DNA of 64,000 nt. Origin: Onthophagus taurus (lineage: Eukaryota > Arthropoda > Insecta > Coleoptera > Scarabaeidae). Below the pieces are notes generated by a model, which ran no database searches, was not told where the DNA came from, and saw nothing but the letters and a program-made list of their open reading frames with translations. The stretch covers positions 4,650,001-4,714,000 of the forward strand of contig NW_027248940.1 in assembly GCF_036711975.1 (NCBI RefSeq), written 5' to 3'. This document shows positions 11,502 to 21,986 of the stretch, piece after piece. The position numbers and the translations under genes were made by a program. Numbering within the stretch: the stretch's first letter is position 1; each line of letters opens with the position of its first letter.

Positions 11502-12150
11502 CAAGGGAAGTGTCACAACTGTGTCTCACCGATTTCGATGCAATTTGGTACAGTCATAGAATGGGCCAAAATAAGGTTCGCACATTTTTTTATACGTGCG
11601 GTAAAAGCCCCTGGGGCGAGTTATAGGGGTTGAAAGTTTGGAGAAAAAGTACGTTTTCACTTATATTTTGAAAACGAAAAGTGCTATCAAAATTTGGTAA
11701 ATTGTAACTGATATTCATTTTAAAAGAGCTTTCTTTTGATGTGTCACACATATAGCAGAGGGTTAAAAAGGGCGAAGTACCCCTATTTTTTTGGAATTAT
11801 TTAAAAACCACCCTATCGATTTTGGCGGCATTAAGTATACTTCTAGTGCGTTCAAAAATATTAGTTAAGGGTTTTTTCCCATTCGCCCTAGATCAACCCC
11901 AGCGAAGTTACGGGGGTTAACATGTAAGCACTTTTCGTAAGAATGATGTGATAAAATTGTCAGGTATTTTGAAAATACTTTAAACAAAACCGTAAATTAG
12001 TCGCACAATAAAATGTTTAGTGTAAAATAAGGCATAATACACCATATAGGGGTTGTTGGGGTTATCCACCCCCTTAAAAATTAATTCTATCCCGGGCGTT
12101 ATTTGTCGATTACGGCGAAATTTGGTACTGTGTTTGTTTTATATTTGAAG
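11502..12150 (+). repeat. Left terminal inverted repeat of the 3.4-kb DNA transposon
   Basis: This arm pairs with 14238-14882 in inverted orientation. Readable landmarks are the terminal CAAGGGAAGTG, CCGATTTCGATGCAATTTGG (about 11531) and GGCGAAATTTGGTACTGTGT (about 12113), each with its reverse complement on the right. The arms differ by scattered substitutions and small indels. The stretch 12151-12465 between arm and gene is AT-rich and holds the probable transcript end. Confidence 0.85.
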
Positions 12151-12465
12151 TAAAAATTTTTGAAAATGGTTATAAGGGTTACAAATTAGGGGTAGTTTTT
12201 TGTTTATACCTCGAAGATGAAAACTGCCATCGTAACTGTGGTATTGTTTTTTAAAAATCTATCTATCGATGTTCCACGAGGTAAACTACCCTCATTTTCT
12301 TTAAATAATAAATATAAAACTACTAGATAAATAAGATATTTTATTTATTTATGAGTTAAAAAGCAACTGACAAAAAAAATAGTTCAATATACCAAAGAAG
12401 TTTATTCTACATTACTAATTGACGTTTTTTATGTATTATATTAATTTTCAATATTAAATTTATTT

Positions 12466-14055
12466 TTATTCTACGTAGTGTTGGCAAAAATGAAAGTCGT
12501 GGAAAAAATGTTTTAAACATAAGGATTTTTTACACCATGCACATGTTATGACCGCTATATCCCCACAGATATCACACGTTGGCTTCTCACTCGAAAAGCA
12601 AACTTCCACGGGATTTTCAAAATGGTCTGGTCTCTCCTCTATATAGCCACTTGCAAACCATGCGTATTTAAAAACATTTATAAACCGAGGGGAAGCCAAC
12701 TGGTTATGCGTCAACGATTGCAATTTTAATATGTTATCCCTCTGATGTAAATTGACATCATACTGGTAAAGAATAATCTGATCAGAGAATCTTCTAATAA
12801 AATTTTTCCATATTCTGAAACCAAATACATCTAGGGGCTGTATTTGACCTGTTGTCCCTGCAGGTATAGATAAATGTTTAAAATTAGTACCTGATGGAGT
12901 TATTTCACTAATAACTTCAGGACAATGGCCACTCCAAGAATCTAATAATAATAATGATTTAGAACCAGTATTTGGAAAATATACATTTTGGAGCCAATTT
13001 TTCATGTGTTCTGAAGTTAACTTTCCAGATTTTGATGCCAAAACGTATATATTGTCTGCTTTAAACATTGTATTTGCTACCCTCGGTCCAAAGCTGCCAG
13101 AGGGTTCTTTTAAAACAATAAAAAGTGGAGAAAGAAGTTTCCCATCAGCAGATATTACGGGTTGAATTGTGTAACTGTGCGTTGTAGATGACACCGACTG
13201 GACCACACTTTCTACGGTTTTAACTCCTAAATCGCTTAATGTTCTTCCCGAATGGAATTCCAAGTTAAAACCGCTCTGATCCGAATTGTAGGTGTTTTCA
13301 GGTCCATATATTTGGATTTGTAGCTTTGCCTCTTTAACGAAATCTTTTGCTAAAGTTTTTACTCGATCAACATTTCCAATTTGTTTTTGGGATAGAAATT
13401 TTGTTATTTTTCGGCTTACTAACCGATTTGCTTTCTTAAAACGTTGCACCCAGCTATGAGATGCTTTGAACAGTTGAGGAGATAAATTCTTTTCATTTCT
13501 AGCTTGTATAGCCCATCTGCGTATATCAATATCATGTAGTGGCAATTTATTATCTACGGCGGCTCTCGCTTGATTAATTACAAATTCGGTAATTTCTGCT
13601 AATTTTTCTTTGTATGTCCCTCTTTCTTCAATATATTTAGACCATCTGTGCAATTGGGTCTTTGACGTTACTTTTCGGTATTTGTTTTTTACGGTTTCTA
13701 GTTTCAAATAACCTTTCTTCCCACTTGTCCAGTAATTTACCGCCTCTAATTTGTACTCGTAGTCGATGTCATCCTTCAATGGACAATGAGCATCAGTATC
13801 TTCTACAAACCTGTCAGTTGTATCCTGGTCTTCAATAATTTGCTGACCGTCATTGATGCCATTGGATGAATCGAAAATTAATACAGTTTCGTCTTCAATT
13901 TGCATATTGTAGTCTTCCATACTTTCCATTAAAATACGCTGTATATTTTCTTTTAAACTAACTTCTGCTTCATTTACAGGAGTCTGGGGAATATTCATAA
14001 CAGTAAAAACTGTCATTAGCAAATTTAAAACGTTTATTGGGTTTATTGTAACCAT
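12466..14055 (-). CDS. DDE transposase with HTH domains and C-terminal zinc-finger-like tail
   Basis: An uninterrupted 529-codon ORF begins at ATG 14055. The acidic N-terminus (1-95) is followed by a psq/CENP-B-like helix-turn-helix at about 98-140 (EYKLEAVNYWTSGKKGYLKL). A second DNA-binding domain spans about 150-225 (DIRRWAIQARNE, FKASHSWVQRFKKAN). The catalytic core shows D259 in NSDQSGFNLE, D372 in LLLLDSWSGH and D409 in QIQPLDVFGFR, a DD36D spacing. Residues 494-524 form a cysteine/histidine cluster (CDICGD, CAWCKK, CLKHFF, H..FHFC), possibly zinc binding. The protein would cut and reinsert the element in the nucleus. It looks intact and lies between complete inverted repeats, so this copy may be autonomous. 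Superfamily is uncertain: pogo-related by core motifs. Confidence 0.85.
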   Translation of the reverse strand: MVTINPINVLNLLMTVFTVMNIPQTPVNEAEVSLKENIQRILMESMEDYNMQIEDETVLIFDSSNGINDGQQIIEDQDTTDRFVEDTDAHCPLKDDIDYEYKLEAVNYWTSGKKGYLKLETVKNKYRKVTSKTQLHRWSKYIEERGTYKEKLAEITEFVINQARAAVDNKLPLHDIDIRRWAIQARNEKNLSPQLFKASHSWVQRFKKANRLVSRKITKFLSQKQIGNVDRVKTLAKDFVKEAKLQIQIYGPENTYNSDQSGFNLEFHSGRTLSDLGVKTVESVVQSVSSTTHSYTIQPVISADGKLLSPLFIVLKEPSGSFGPRVANTMFKADNIYVLASKSGKLTSEHMKNWLQNVYFPNTGSKSLLLLDSWSGHCPEVISEITPSGTNFKHLSIPAGTTGQIQPLDVFGFRIWKNFIRRFSDQIILYQYDVNLHQRDNILKLQSLTHNQLASPRFINVFKYAWFASGYIEERPDHFENPVEVCFSSEKPTCDICGDIAVITCAWCKKSLCLKHFFHDFHFCQHYVE

Positions 14056-14237
14056 TGCTTCTGTCAGTTGCTCTGAAACTAAAATCTACCCACTGGGCAC
14101 ACGTTCTTTTATACTAGAAAAAACTATTTTGAGAAATGACCTTTAGCAAGCGGCACTAAAAAAACAAATATTGTGCCAAAATTTTTTTGGTAGGTGTATT
14201 TTTGGCAACATTATGTAGAATAAAAATAAACTAAAAA

Positions 14238-14882
14238 ACTATATAAAACAAACACAGTACCAAATTTCGCCGTAATCAACAAGTAATGCCCGGGATAGAA
14301 TTAATTTTTAAGGGGGTGGTTAACCCCAACCACCCCTAAATGGTGTATTATGCCTTATTTTACATTAAACATTTTATTGTGCGACTAATTTACGGTTTTG
14401 TTAAAGTATTTTCAAAATACCTGACAATTTTATCACATCATTCTTACGAAAAGTGGTTACATGTTAACCCCCGTAACTTCGCTGGGGATGATCTAGAGCG
14501 AATGGGAAAAAACCCTTAACTAATATTTTTGAACGTGCTGGAAGTATACTTAATGCCGCCAAAATCGATAGGGTGGTTTTTAAATAATTCCAAAAAAATA
14601 GGGGTAGTTCGCCCTTCTTAACCCTCTGGTATATGTGTGATACATCAAAAGAAAGCTCTTTTAAAATGAATATCAGTTACAATTTACCAAATTTTGATAG
14701 CACTTTTCATTTTTAAAATATAAGTGAAAACGTACTTTTTCTCCAAACTTTCAACCCCTATAACTCGCCCCAGGGGCTTTTACCGCACGTATAAAAAAAT
14801 GTACGAACCTTATTTTGGCCCATTCTATGACTGTACCAAATTGCATCGAAATCGGTGAGACACAGTTGTGACACTTCCCTTG
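14238..14882 (-). repeat. Right terminal inverted repeat of the 3.4-kb DNA transposon
   Basis: This is the mirror copy of 11502-12150. It lies about 180 bases upstream of the transposase start at 14055, so the promoter is expected in or next to this arm. The outer end abuts the TGA duplication at 14883-14885. Confidence 0.85.
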
Positions 14883-15008
14883 TGAGTCGTTCAAAAAGGT
14901 CTCCGTAAGAAGTATAAAATCGCTATTGATGCTGTGAGAATTAATAAAACATTTAGTGGTTTTCGTACGTAGACCACGGACGTTTTGGTAGTAAAAAGAC
15001 CAGACCAT
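14883..15008 (-). pseudogene. Element B, start of ORF2 (endonuclease N-terminus)
   Basis: ORF2 of element B starts at ATG 15008, 38 bases after the ORF1 stop. It encodes SFYYQNVRGLRTKT and FILLTETFLNDS, the first two motifs of a non-LTR endonuclease. The frame then runs into the right inverted repeat of the DNA transposon. The remaining endonuclease continues at 11501 with SVLSGEILC after one copy of the TGA duplication is removed. These 41 residues are themselves open; the gene is dead because of the insertion and later frameshifts. Confidence 0.85.
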
Positions 15009-15046
15009 ACAGGATTAAGAGAAAATCAGCATAAAAAGGTCACATC

Positions 15047-15645
15047 TTAGAGTCTCAACAAATCATCATGAGACTTTATAATCACCATCCTCGATCTGTC
15101 ATCCTTGCGGGCATGAACAACGCAATTTTTAGTCCATATATATTTGTAATTTTTATCACGACCCAGCTGTTTGGTCTTCTTAAAGAGATCCGCATTAAAA
15201 GCCGTAAGGTGCTCATTAATAAACAAATTGTCAGTCAGACTAAGAATCTTAATGCCCGTAGACGGATTGTCACTATTTTTACGGTATATCCTTGCACACG
15301 CCAAAAATCGGTGCCGTATAATACGAGATTTGAATTTGATAATTACGACCAATGTCTCGACCAATGTACAATCAATCGCCTTCCCTATCTCCGAAACCAG
15401 TATTCCAGACAAGGTCAAGTTATTAAGTCTGGAATACTGTTCAAGGTGCTCAATACGAGAATTCAGTTCGGTGACCGATTTTTTTAATTTAAGATTTTCA
15501 GCAACAACACCATCAATGGTCTTAACCTTCTCTCCAAACGACTTAAGTGTCTTATCGAAATCCGAAATCATGTCACCATAGAATGACACAGATTTAAGTA
15601 TTTCTTCATATTTGGAATTTATACTTTTTACTTAATTTATACTTC
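15047..15645 (-). pseudogene. Element B, ORF1 coiled-coil and RRM-like part
   Basis: The minus-strand ORF runs from about 15640 (SKYEEILKSV) to a stop at 15047. A coiled coil (LKKSVTELNSRIEHLEQYSR) is followed by NNLTLSGI, the start of an RRM-like domain, and then by KILSLTDNLF and NYKYIWTKNC, typical of the C-terminal part of these ORF1 proteins. It lacks its N-terminus here. The PHD-finger part lies at 17858-18061, across the insertion of element E. The printed ATG at 15589 is internal. ORF2 starts 38 bases downstream, so ORF1 and ORF2 were nearly contiguous. Confidence 0.8.
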
Positions 15646-17857
15646 AGTATTTTACTCAGGAGATAGTTCATTTGTTTGACGTTCATGCTCCTTTAAGGTT
15701 ACGTAAGTTCACAAAGCCTAATGCTCCTTGGCTAACGGATAACATTAAATTCATGATGCGTTTAAGAGACCAGGCGAAATGCAAATTCAGAAAAACAGGC
15801 AATATTTCCCATTGGAACTATTATAAAGACTTGCGTAACTTCACTACTAATGCCATTAAAAACGAAAAAAGAGCCAATTTTAAGTACATCGCGAGTGAAC
15901 GAGATTCTAAGAAGAAATGGGGGGGTTTAAAGCATTTGCAAATTCAATCAAAGAATAATAATAAATAATTGTAGCCAATTGCCTGAACAATTGCAGGATC
16001 CTGAAGGTATTAATACTTTTTTTACTCAAAGTGTTCAGGATATTCTTGATGAAATTAAGTCAGACGATTTTGATGATTTTTATGGAGAGTTTCCTGCTAT
16101 CACTTCTAATGTGTTTACATTTCAAACGGTTACCGAGTCTGAGCTATTGCAGGTTATTTCGGAGATAGATTCTCCATCGATAGGAGCGGACTCGGTTGGT
16201 ATTCATATGTTGCGGATGTGTTGCCCCACAATACTACCGTATTTGGCGCATATATTGAACTTTTGCTTGGTTGAAAATATCTTTCCTGACCAGTGGAAGC
16301 GAGCTGTCATACTTCCTTTATCAAAGAAACGGAACCCAGTTGATTATAGAGATCTACGTCCGATCAGTATCCTACCAACTATGTCTAAGATTTTAGAGAA
16401 AATCATGAAAAAACAGTTAGTTTCTTATGTTGAACAGAACAGCTTGTTACCTATCCAGCAATCTGGCTTTCGTGCAAATCATAGTTGTACTACAGCCATG
16501 TTGGGGCTCACGGATGATGTTTTGAGTGCGTCCGATAAGGGCATGCTGACTGCGGTGGTACTCTTGGACTTTTCTAAGGCCTTCGATACCATTAGTCATA
16601 CATTACTTTGTCGTATTTTAGGATTTTTGGGACTGGGACGAAGTGCCGTGTCATTAATAGAAAACTATTTGACGGGTAGGACACAAAAAGTTTAAGTTGG
16701 AGATCAAGTGTCGCGGGAGGTTGGTGTACGTTCGGGTGTTCCGCAGGGCTCAGTCTTGGGGCCACTTCGGTTTGCTCTTTACACGTCGAGATTTGCCTCC
16801 TTGTTGACTTCTTCCAAAATTCATATGTACGCCGATGACATTCAGGTGTATCAGTCGTTTCCTTGCAGGAGTCATGATGTAGAGCTAAGCTTAAATAAGG
16901 ACTTACGGGATATTCAGAAGTTTGCTAATTATCATCAATTAAAAATTAACCCTGAGAAATCAATGTGGATTTGTTTTGGAACTACTCTGGGGATTGGGCG
17001 GGTTGATATTGATATCAAATTGGGGGATACACGTTTGCAGCGCGTGGATAGTGTGAAGTGCTTAGGCTTAACGCTCGACCCTAGTTTTAGGTATCGTGGA
17101 CAGATCAATGAATATATCAAAAAGGCATATTTATGTCTAAGGAAGCTATATCCTCATCGGTCTTATTTATCACATAATGTTAAAAAACAATTATGTGATA
17201 CATATGTCTTATCACACGTCAAAGATGCAAACTGGTTGAAAATGAGCTCTAGGCACGAACTGCTTAGCTTGATGCTTTTTCATAAGATCAGAAGATGGGA
17301 GATATCCAACCAAGTTTGCTCTTGCAATCGTGCCACCAAAGTACAGAACATCATTGTTCCAGCGCTCTTTCACCTATCATGTCTACAAATCTTACGGAAG
17401 CCTGCCATTGTCGGTTCGACAGTTAAGTACGACAGGTTTCAAAAGGCGGGTAGGCGAGAGACTGGTAGGTTTGCAGGCCACTTAAATTTGTCCTCTTTAC
17501 AATGCTGTCTTTTTTTTTTTTTTTTAAATATTTTTTTTTGTTTATGATCTTGCATTTGGTGTGCATCCTGTTGTCGCCGTTGGTTATGTTTTTTTATATT
17601 ATTATTTGTATTTTGCTTGTATTATTATTACTTTTATATTGTTTTTACTTTTCTTTGCGTATATACTACTTTATTTTTTGCTTTTTTCTGGATATTATTA
17701 TTTTTTTTTTGTTGTATAGGTTGATTAGAACAGACTAAAGTCTGGAACCCGCCTTTTGTGCCCTTTTGTTTTTAATTCATGTATTTTTTTGTTTTTTTTT
17801 TCTTAAATATGTAGAGTCTTATGGTGCACAATAAAGTTTATTATTATTATTATTATC
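15646..17857 (+). mobile_element. Non-LTR retrotransposon E, 5' truncated, inserted in ORF1 of element B
   Basis: A plus-strand element begins abruptly at about 15646 within ORF2 and ends with AATAAA at about 17830 and TTA triplets to about 17857. ORF1 of element B lies on both sides on the minus strand. ORF2 similarity places it with A and D (for example the HAPL..RKFTKP and RNFTTN motifs also found at about 350 and 500 in A). No clear target duplication could be read. Confidence 0.8.
15660..17500 (+). pseudogene. ORF2 of element E: reverse transcriptase, broken
   Basis: The sequence starts after the endonuclease, at DVHAPLRLRKFTKP. The frame changes around the AAT-rich stretch near 15955-15975. 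Then come LRPISILPTMSK, LDFSKAFDTISH, an in-frame TAA at 16693-16695, GVPQGSVLGP and the catalytic MYADDIQVY at about 16826-16852. At about 17217 VLSH joins directly to KDANWLKM. Compared with element A, about 135 bases (45 residues) are missing there. The last part drifts into T-rich sequence. One frameshift, one stop, one internal deletion and 5' truncation make it inactive. Confidence 0.8.
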
Positions 17858-18061
17858 ATCATCTATCACCATAGAAGCATTGGCATCGTCGCGACAAGAT
17901 GAACATTTCCAAAAAACTCCTTGAGTTTTATATTTCGTCAGATCGGCTCCCGGTATTCCAACACATTTCGCGTGATAAAATCCCTTACAGTCTCCAGAGC
18001 ACTGAAGACCTGGCGCTCTCGACGTCAGACGCGCACTGCATGTAAGACAGTCACGGGACAT
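17858..18061 (-). pseudogene. Element B, ORF1 N-terminus with PHD finger
   Basis: From ATG 18061 (MSRDCLTC) the minus strand encodes a compact PHD-type zinc finger in C4-H-C3 order: CLTC, C..DC, FYHAKC, then WKCSSC. An acidic tail (VIDDD) follows. PHD fingers occur in ORF1 proteins of some insect CR1-like retrotransposons and may contact chromatin. After about 68 residues the reading frame meets the TTA tail of element E at 17857. The coiled-coil part resumes at about 15640. An upstream in-frame extension to 18148 is possible but hydrophobic and probably noncoding. Confidence 0.8.
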
Positions 18062-19095
18062 AGCTATACAAATCCACGACCGGTCTGATAACGCAAAGAA
18101 CCAAAAAAGCAGTCCGTACAGAAATACTCCCACGAAAACCGACTTCAATATCGAAAATTATATTTATTAAGGTGTAAATATCTTCCAAACTTCAAACTTC
18201 CACCCGAACATTAACTCAAAATGATCCGTATAGCAAATTTAAGCAGCTATAAAGGCAAAGAGAGAGTTAAAAACCTTGCACAAAATGAGCAATCTGTACA
18301 AGACAACCACTCACCACCGCGAACAGTACTCGAATGCAATTAAGTTAAATTAAGCAATTAAAATTTATTTTTGGGAAAAAGGGGCAGATAGGTATTTACA
18401 CAGGAGTCCGTTACTAATGGGACACAGAGCAATCGTGAATTCCTTACATTAAATTATTACGATTTAACCCAATTTATTTATGTGGCTGAAGTTAGCTTCA
18501 GATTTAAATCCACAACAGATTCAGATTTATAAAATTACAGTTGACCAACCAAGTAGTGAACATGAATTTTAATTATTATTTTTGAAAACCCCACGGAGTG
18601 TCGCACCCTGCGATTAGTCTAGATAATTCGAATAGGTCCTCTAGTATGCAGCCTGCCTATACGTATTCCCAGATTTACCGTAGGGGCGGTAGGGTGAACG
18701 TTTAAAGTAGACTCTTTTTTACCACTAAACTAAAGATTTAATTTCTCAACTCCTAGTGAATATCGCACCCTGGAACTGGTCTAGATAATTCGAACAGGTC
18801 CTCTAGTATGCAACCTACCTAAGGATTTAATTTCTCAACCCCTAGTGAATGTAATTTAATATGCAACGCTGATTATTATTTTGAAGCTGGAAAAAAACAA
18901 AATTTACTCAAAAAATCGTTTCTCGCTGGTATTTGTAATATGAAAATATGCCAAGTTTTAGTTTTATAAATGTACTTATAAACCAGTTTATATTCTACAT
19001 AAGGTCACTATCAAAGTATAAGGTGTTTGAGTAAGACGTAGAGTTAACACATGGTGCAGTCAATGAAAGAATGAAAAAGAAAATGAAAAAGTAAA
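18062..19095. other. Intergenic: 5' UTR of element B, then leader region of a degenerate gypsy element
   Basis: No coding sequence is supported. The left part should be the 5' UTR of minus-strand element B. Further right is a short duplicated motif: TCTAGATAATTCGAA with flanks occurs at about 18617 and 18781, and GGATTTAATTTCTCAAC-like words recur at about 18736 and 18825. TGGTGCAGTCAATG at 19052 lies just upstream of a gag ATG and could be a primer-binding site. The duplicated segment may belong to a worn LTR, but no second LTR was found. Confidence 0.45.
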
Positions 19096-19371
19096 ATGAG
19101 TGAAAAAGAGAAAAGTAAAGAATATACAACGAATTTTATAGTGCCAAATCCGCTAAAATTAGAAGATAATATGCAAGAAAATTTAAAAAAATTTAAACAA
19201 ACGTTCGATTATTATATGGAAGCATATGGTTTCGAATTGTTACCGGAAAAGAGAAAAATAGTCATTTTGATGAACATCGTGGGCGAAGAAGCCGTAGAAG
19301 TCTATAATACATTTCAAATTGAAGATCCGTTAACATTAAATAAAATTTTAAAAGAATTTGAGAATTATTGT

Positions 19372-21986
19372 TAATGTTAATGTTAATGTTTATTTATATG
19401 TCAAAAAAAAGTTTTTGGACAGACGTCATACAAAATATATATGTATACTTCAACTATGAGTATCTAAAACAGTAACTTAACTAATACAGTTCGGTCATAC
19501 GGTGGACATTACTTAGGAATTCTTCTACCGAGTAAAAGGCCTCAGACACCAAAAAATGTTTAACACGATTTTTAAAACGCGCGGTGTTCATGTTCTTTAT
19601 GCAATCCGGTAGTTTGTTATAAAGTTTTGTACCCTGGTAGTCCACACCTTGCTGGGTCACCTTAAGATGGTGATACGGAACCCTTATAGAGTCTTTTTGT
19701 CGCGTATTATATTCGTGATGTACGGAGTTTATGTCATAGAGATGTGTATTATTATGTACATGGTTAACACAAGTAAGTATGTACATGCAGGGCACGGTAA
19801 GTATATCAATTTTTTTTAAATGTTCTTTACATGATTCTAAATTTTTTAGATTACACAAAGCGCGGATACAACTCTTTTGTAGCTTAAACACCCTGTTGAT
19901 TCCCGGACCCAAACCCCAAATGGAGATGCCATATGAGGCCACTGCATGAAAACAAGAGAAATATGCTGTTCTTACTACTTCAGGTTCGGTACACTTCACC
20001 AATCTTCGCACCATAAAAACTGCACTCGCGAGTCTTCTACAAAGGGCACTCACATGGTCATCCCAGGTGAGACGATTGTTCAACTTCAAGCCAAGAAAGT
20101 TCACCACGTTATAGTTTCCTTTCGTGAGAAAGTTAATTTTTTGATTCTTTTGTTCTTTTGTCTTCTAAGACATCGTTAGTTCTCAATTGTGTTTCTTCTC
20201 TCGTTTTCCCTTTTACTACGAACGACGTATCATCCGCATATAGATACGTTTCTGAGCTTTTTTTTGTTTCGAGGAAGATCGTTCATATACAGTATAAATA
20301 AGATCGGTCCCAGGATTGATCCTTGGGGTACACCGTATCTATTGTTTTTCACATCGGATATTGAACCATTCCAAGCGACATATTGTGTTCTGTTACTCAG
20401 ATACGATTTCATTAGACTTAGTGTTGATCCCCGTACGCCGTAAAAGGCGAGCTTATCCAGTAATAGATTATGGTCCACCGTATCAAAAGCTTTGGTGAGG
20501 TCGCAACAGGTCATTTCCACGCTTTCTCGATTGTCATGAGCTTCCGTGACATCGCGTATCATTCGGGTAACAGCTGTGATCGTCGATCTTCCGGTCCTGT
20601 AACCATGTTGGCTGTCGTCAAATATTTTATTTTTTTGCAAGTAGCTGATTAGTCGGTGTTTTATTACTTCTTCGAAGATTTTCGAAAACACTGGAAGGAG
20701 GGCAATCGGTCTGTAATTTGAGCAATCGTTGTCATCTCCTTTTTTGTAAATTGGAACGATCCTGGCCTGTTTCATCCTTTCGGGAAAAACTCCCTCTTCA
20801 ATACATTTGTTTAAAACCATACAAAGCGGTTCAGAGATTTCATTCGCAACTTTCTTTACAACACCTGTTGAATGTCCATAGACATCTTCGCTCTTTTTGA
20901 TTTTTAAATGATTAATTATATTTGTTATCTCGTCTTTGGTACAGGGACTAAAGTAAAGACTTTTTGAAAAAATTCTTGCTGTATTCTTTACGTAAACGTT
21001 GGAACTCGTCGTTGTCGGATTCAAACCCTTTACCAGTTTTTCAACTTCTTCAGCGTAGTAGTTACTAAAGTTTTGTGCAGTTAAATTCGTTCCTACTTCT
21101 TTTTGTGCATGATGATAGGATCGTTCCTTATTAATAACCTCCCACATCTTTTTTTGTTTATTATCGGCCGTTAAAATGTTTCTCGTGTAATGTTTTTTCT
21201 TTTCGCTCTCTAAGAGATCAAAGTACTTTTGTTTACATTGAGCATATTTGTCGTAGGATTCTCTGGACCTAGTTACAGAGGCCAGCCACCCCAAAAGATC
21301 TAGTGTGTCCCTTTGATTTCTAGTCTCCTTAGACATATAAATTGTTTTAAATTTAGTATTCCGTTTTTTCTTATAGGCAAACGGGAAACAATCATCGAAG
21401 ACTGCACAGAATATATTATGAAAAACATCATACAACTCACTTGCGTTCTCGGATTTTTGGAGAGGCTGCCAATCCACTGTGGAAAGAGCGATTTTAAAAA
21501 AGTGAGTGTTTTTATCGTTATAAATTCTTTTTTTAATTTTTTGTGTTTCTTCCTTTTTTAGATCTTTGTTGGTTATCATCAGTATTTGTCCGTAGTGGTC
21601 ACCGATGTGAAGCTGCATCGTGTGGTGTTTCTTAGACAATTGTTATTTAGGTTACAAAATATATTATCAATACAACTACTAGTTTTTCTATTCACTCTAG
21701 AGGGTGAGTCAAACGTTTGTTGCAGTCCAAATTCCCTCATCAATTCTAATAGGTCGGCTTTATTGACACTTTCATGCAGAAAATTGATATTGAAGTCTCC
21801 TGATACTATAAGTTTATAGTTTGGATAATTTTCATCAATGTGAGTTAGGATCTCGTTTAAGGCACTTAGATAGGTATTTATGGCGCCGTCAGGAGACCTA
21901 TAGATGGACAGGATTATCATCTTCCTGCCTGTTAATTCAACTGCTGACGCCTCAATGTGCTGTTCAATACTTTTATCTTTAACATA
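19372..21986 (-). mobile_element. Non-LTR retrotransposon F, 5' truncated, inserted in gypsy gag
   Basis: A minus-strand element has its 3' end at 19372 with a hexamer tail (AACATT)n, seen on the plus strand as TTAATGTTAATG. It is truncated inside the endonuclease at 21986. Flanking ATTGT copies at 19367-19371 and 21987-21991 are the target duplication. Its tail differs from the ATT tails of elements A, C, D and E, so it belongs to another lineage. Confidence 0.85.
19481..21986 (-). pseudogene. ORF2 of element F: endonuclease C-terminus and reverse transcriptase
   Basis: Reading down from 21986: SIEQHIEASAVEL, ILSIYRSPDG, VSGDFNINFL (about 21790) and SCIDNIFCN are endonuclease motifs. A frame change near 21600-21640 leads into the reverse transcriptase: NYRPIALLPVFSK (about 20720), CCDLTKAFDTVDHN (about 20490), YGVPQGSILGPILF (about 20330) and a YADD catalytic box at about 20236. 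A frame change lies at that box. NFLGLKLNNRLTWDDH (about 20095) and the C-terminal part down to 19481 are in another frame. Two frameshifts plus 5' truncation make it inactive. Confidence 0.8.

Larger units (their letters stand above)
11502..14882 (-). mobile_element. DNA transposon with about 645-bp terminal inverted repeats
   Basis: The ends are mirror images starting CAAGGGAAGTGTCACAACTG at 11502 and its reverse complement ending at 14882. The inverted arms run to about 12150 on the left and from about 14238 on the right, with scattered differences. A 3-bp TGA repeat flanks the element (11499-11501 and 14883-14885). Removing element plus one TGA restores the endonuclease frame of element B. 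The single gene, on the minus strand, encodes a DDE-type transposase. A 3-bp duplication argues against classic TA-targeting mariner/pogo elements. Zator-like or another pogo-related group is possible, but this is not proven. Confidence 0.85.

Noticed and set aside
11499..14885. Reading the 3.4-kb DNA transposon as a classical pogo element with TA duplication
   Set aside because: The flanks are TGA on both sides, and only removal of three bases restores the frame of the host ORF; no TA repeat fits.
17502..17738. A 78-residue hydrophobic ORF, apparently a membrane protein
   Set aside because: It comes from the T-rich 3' UTR of element E; the phenylalanine/leucine-rich composition is a by-product.
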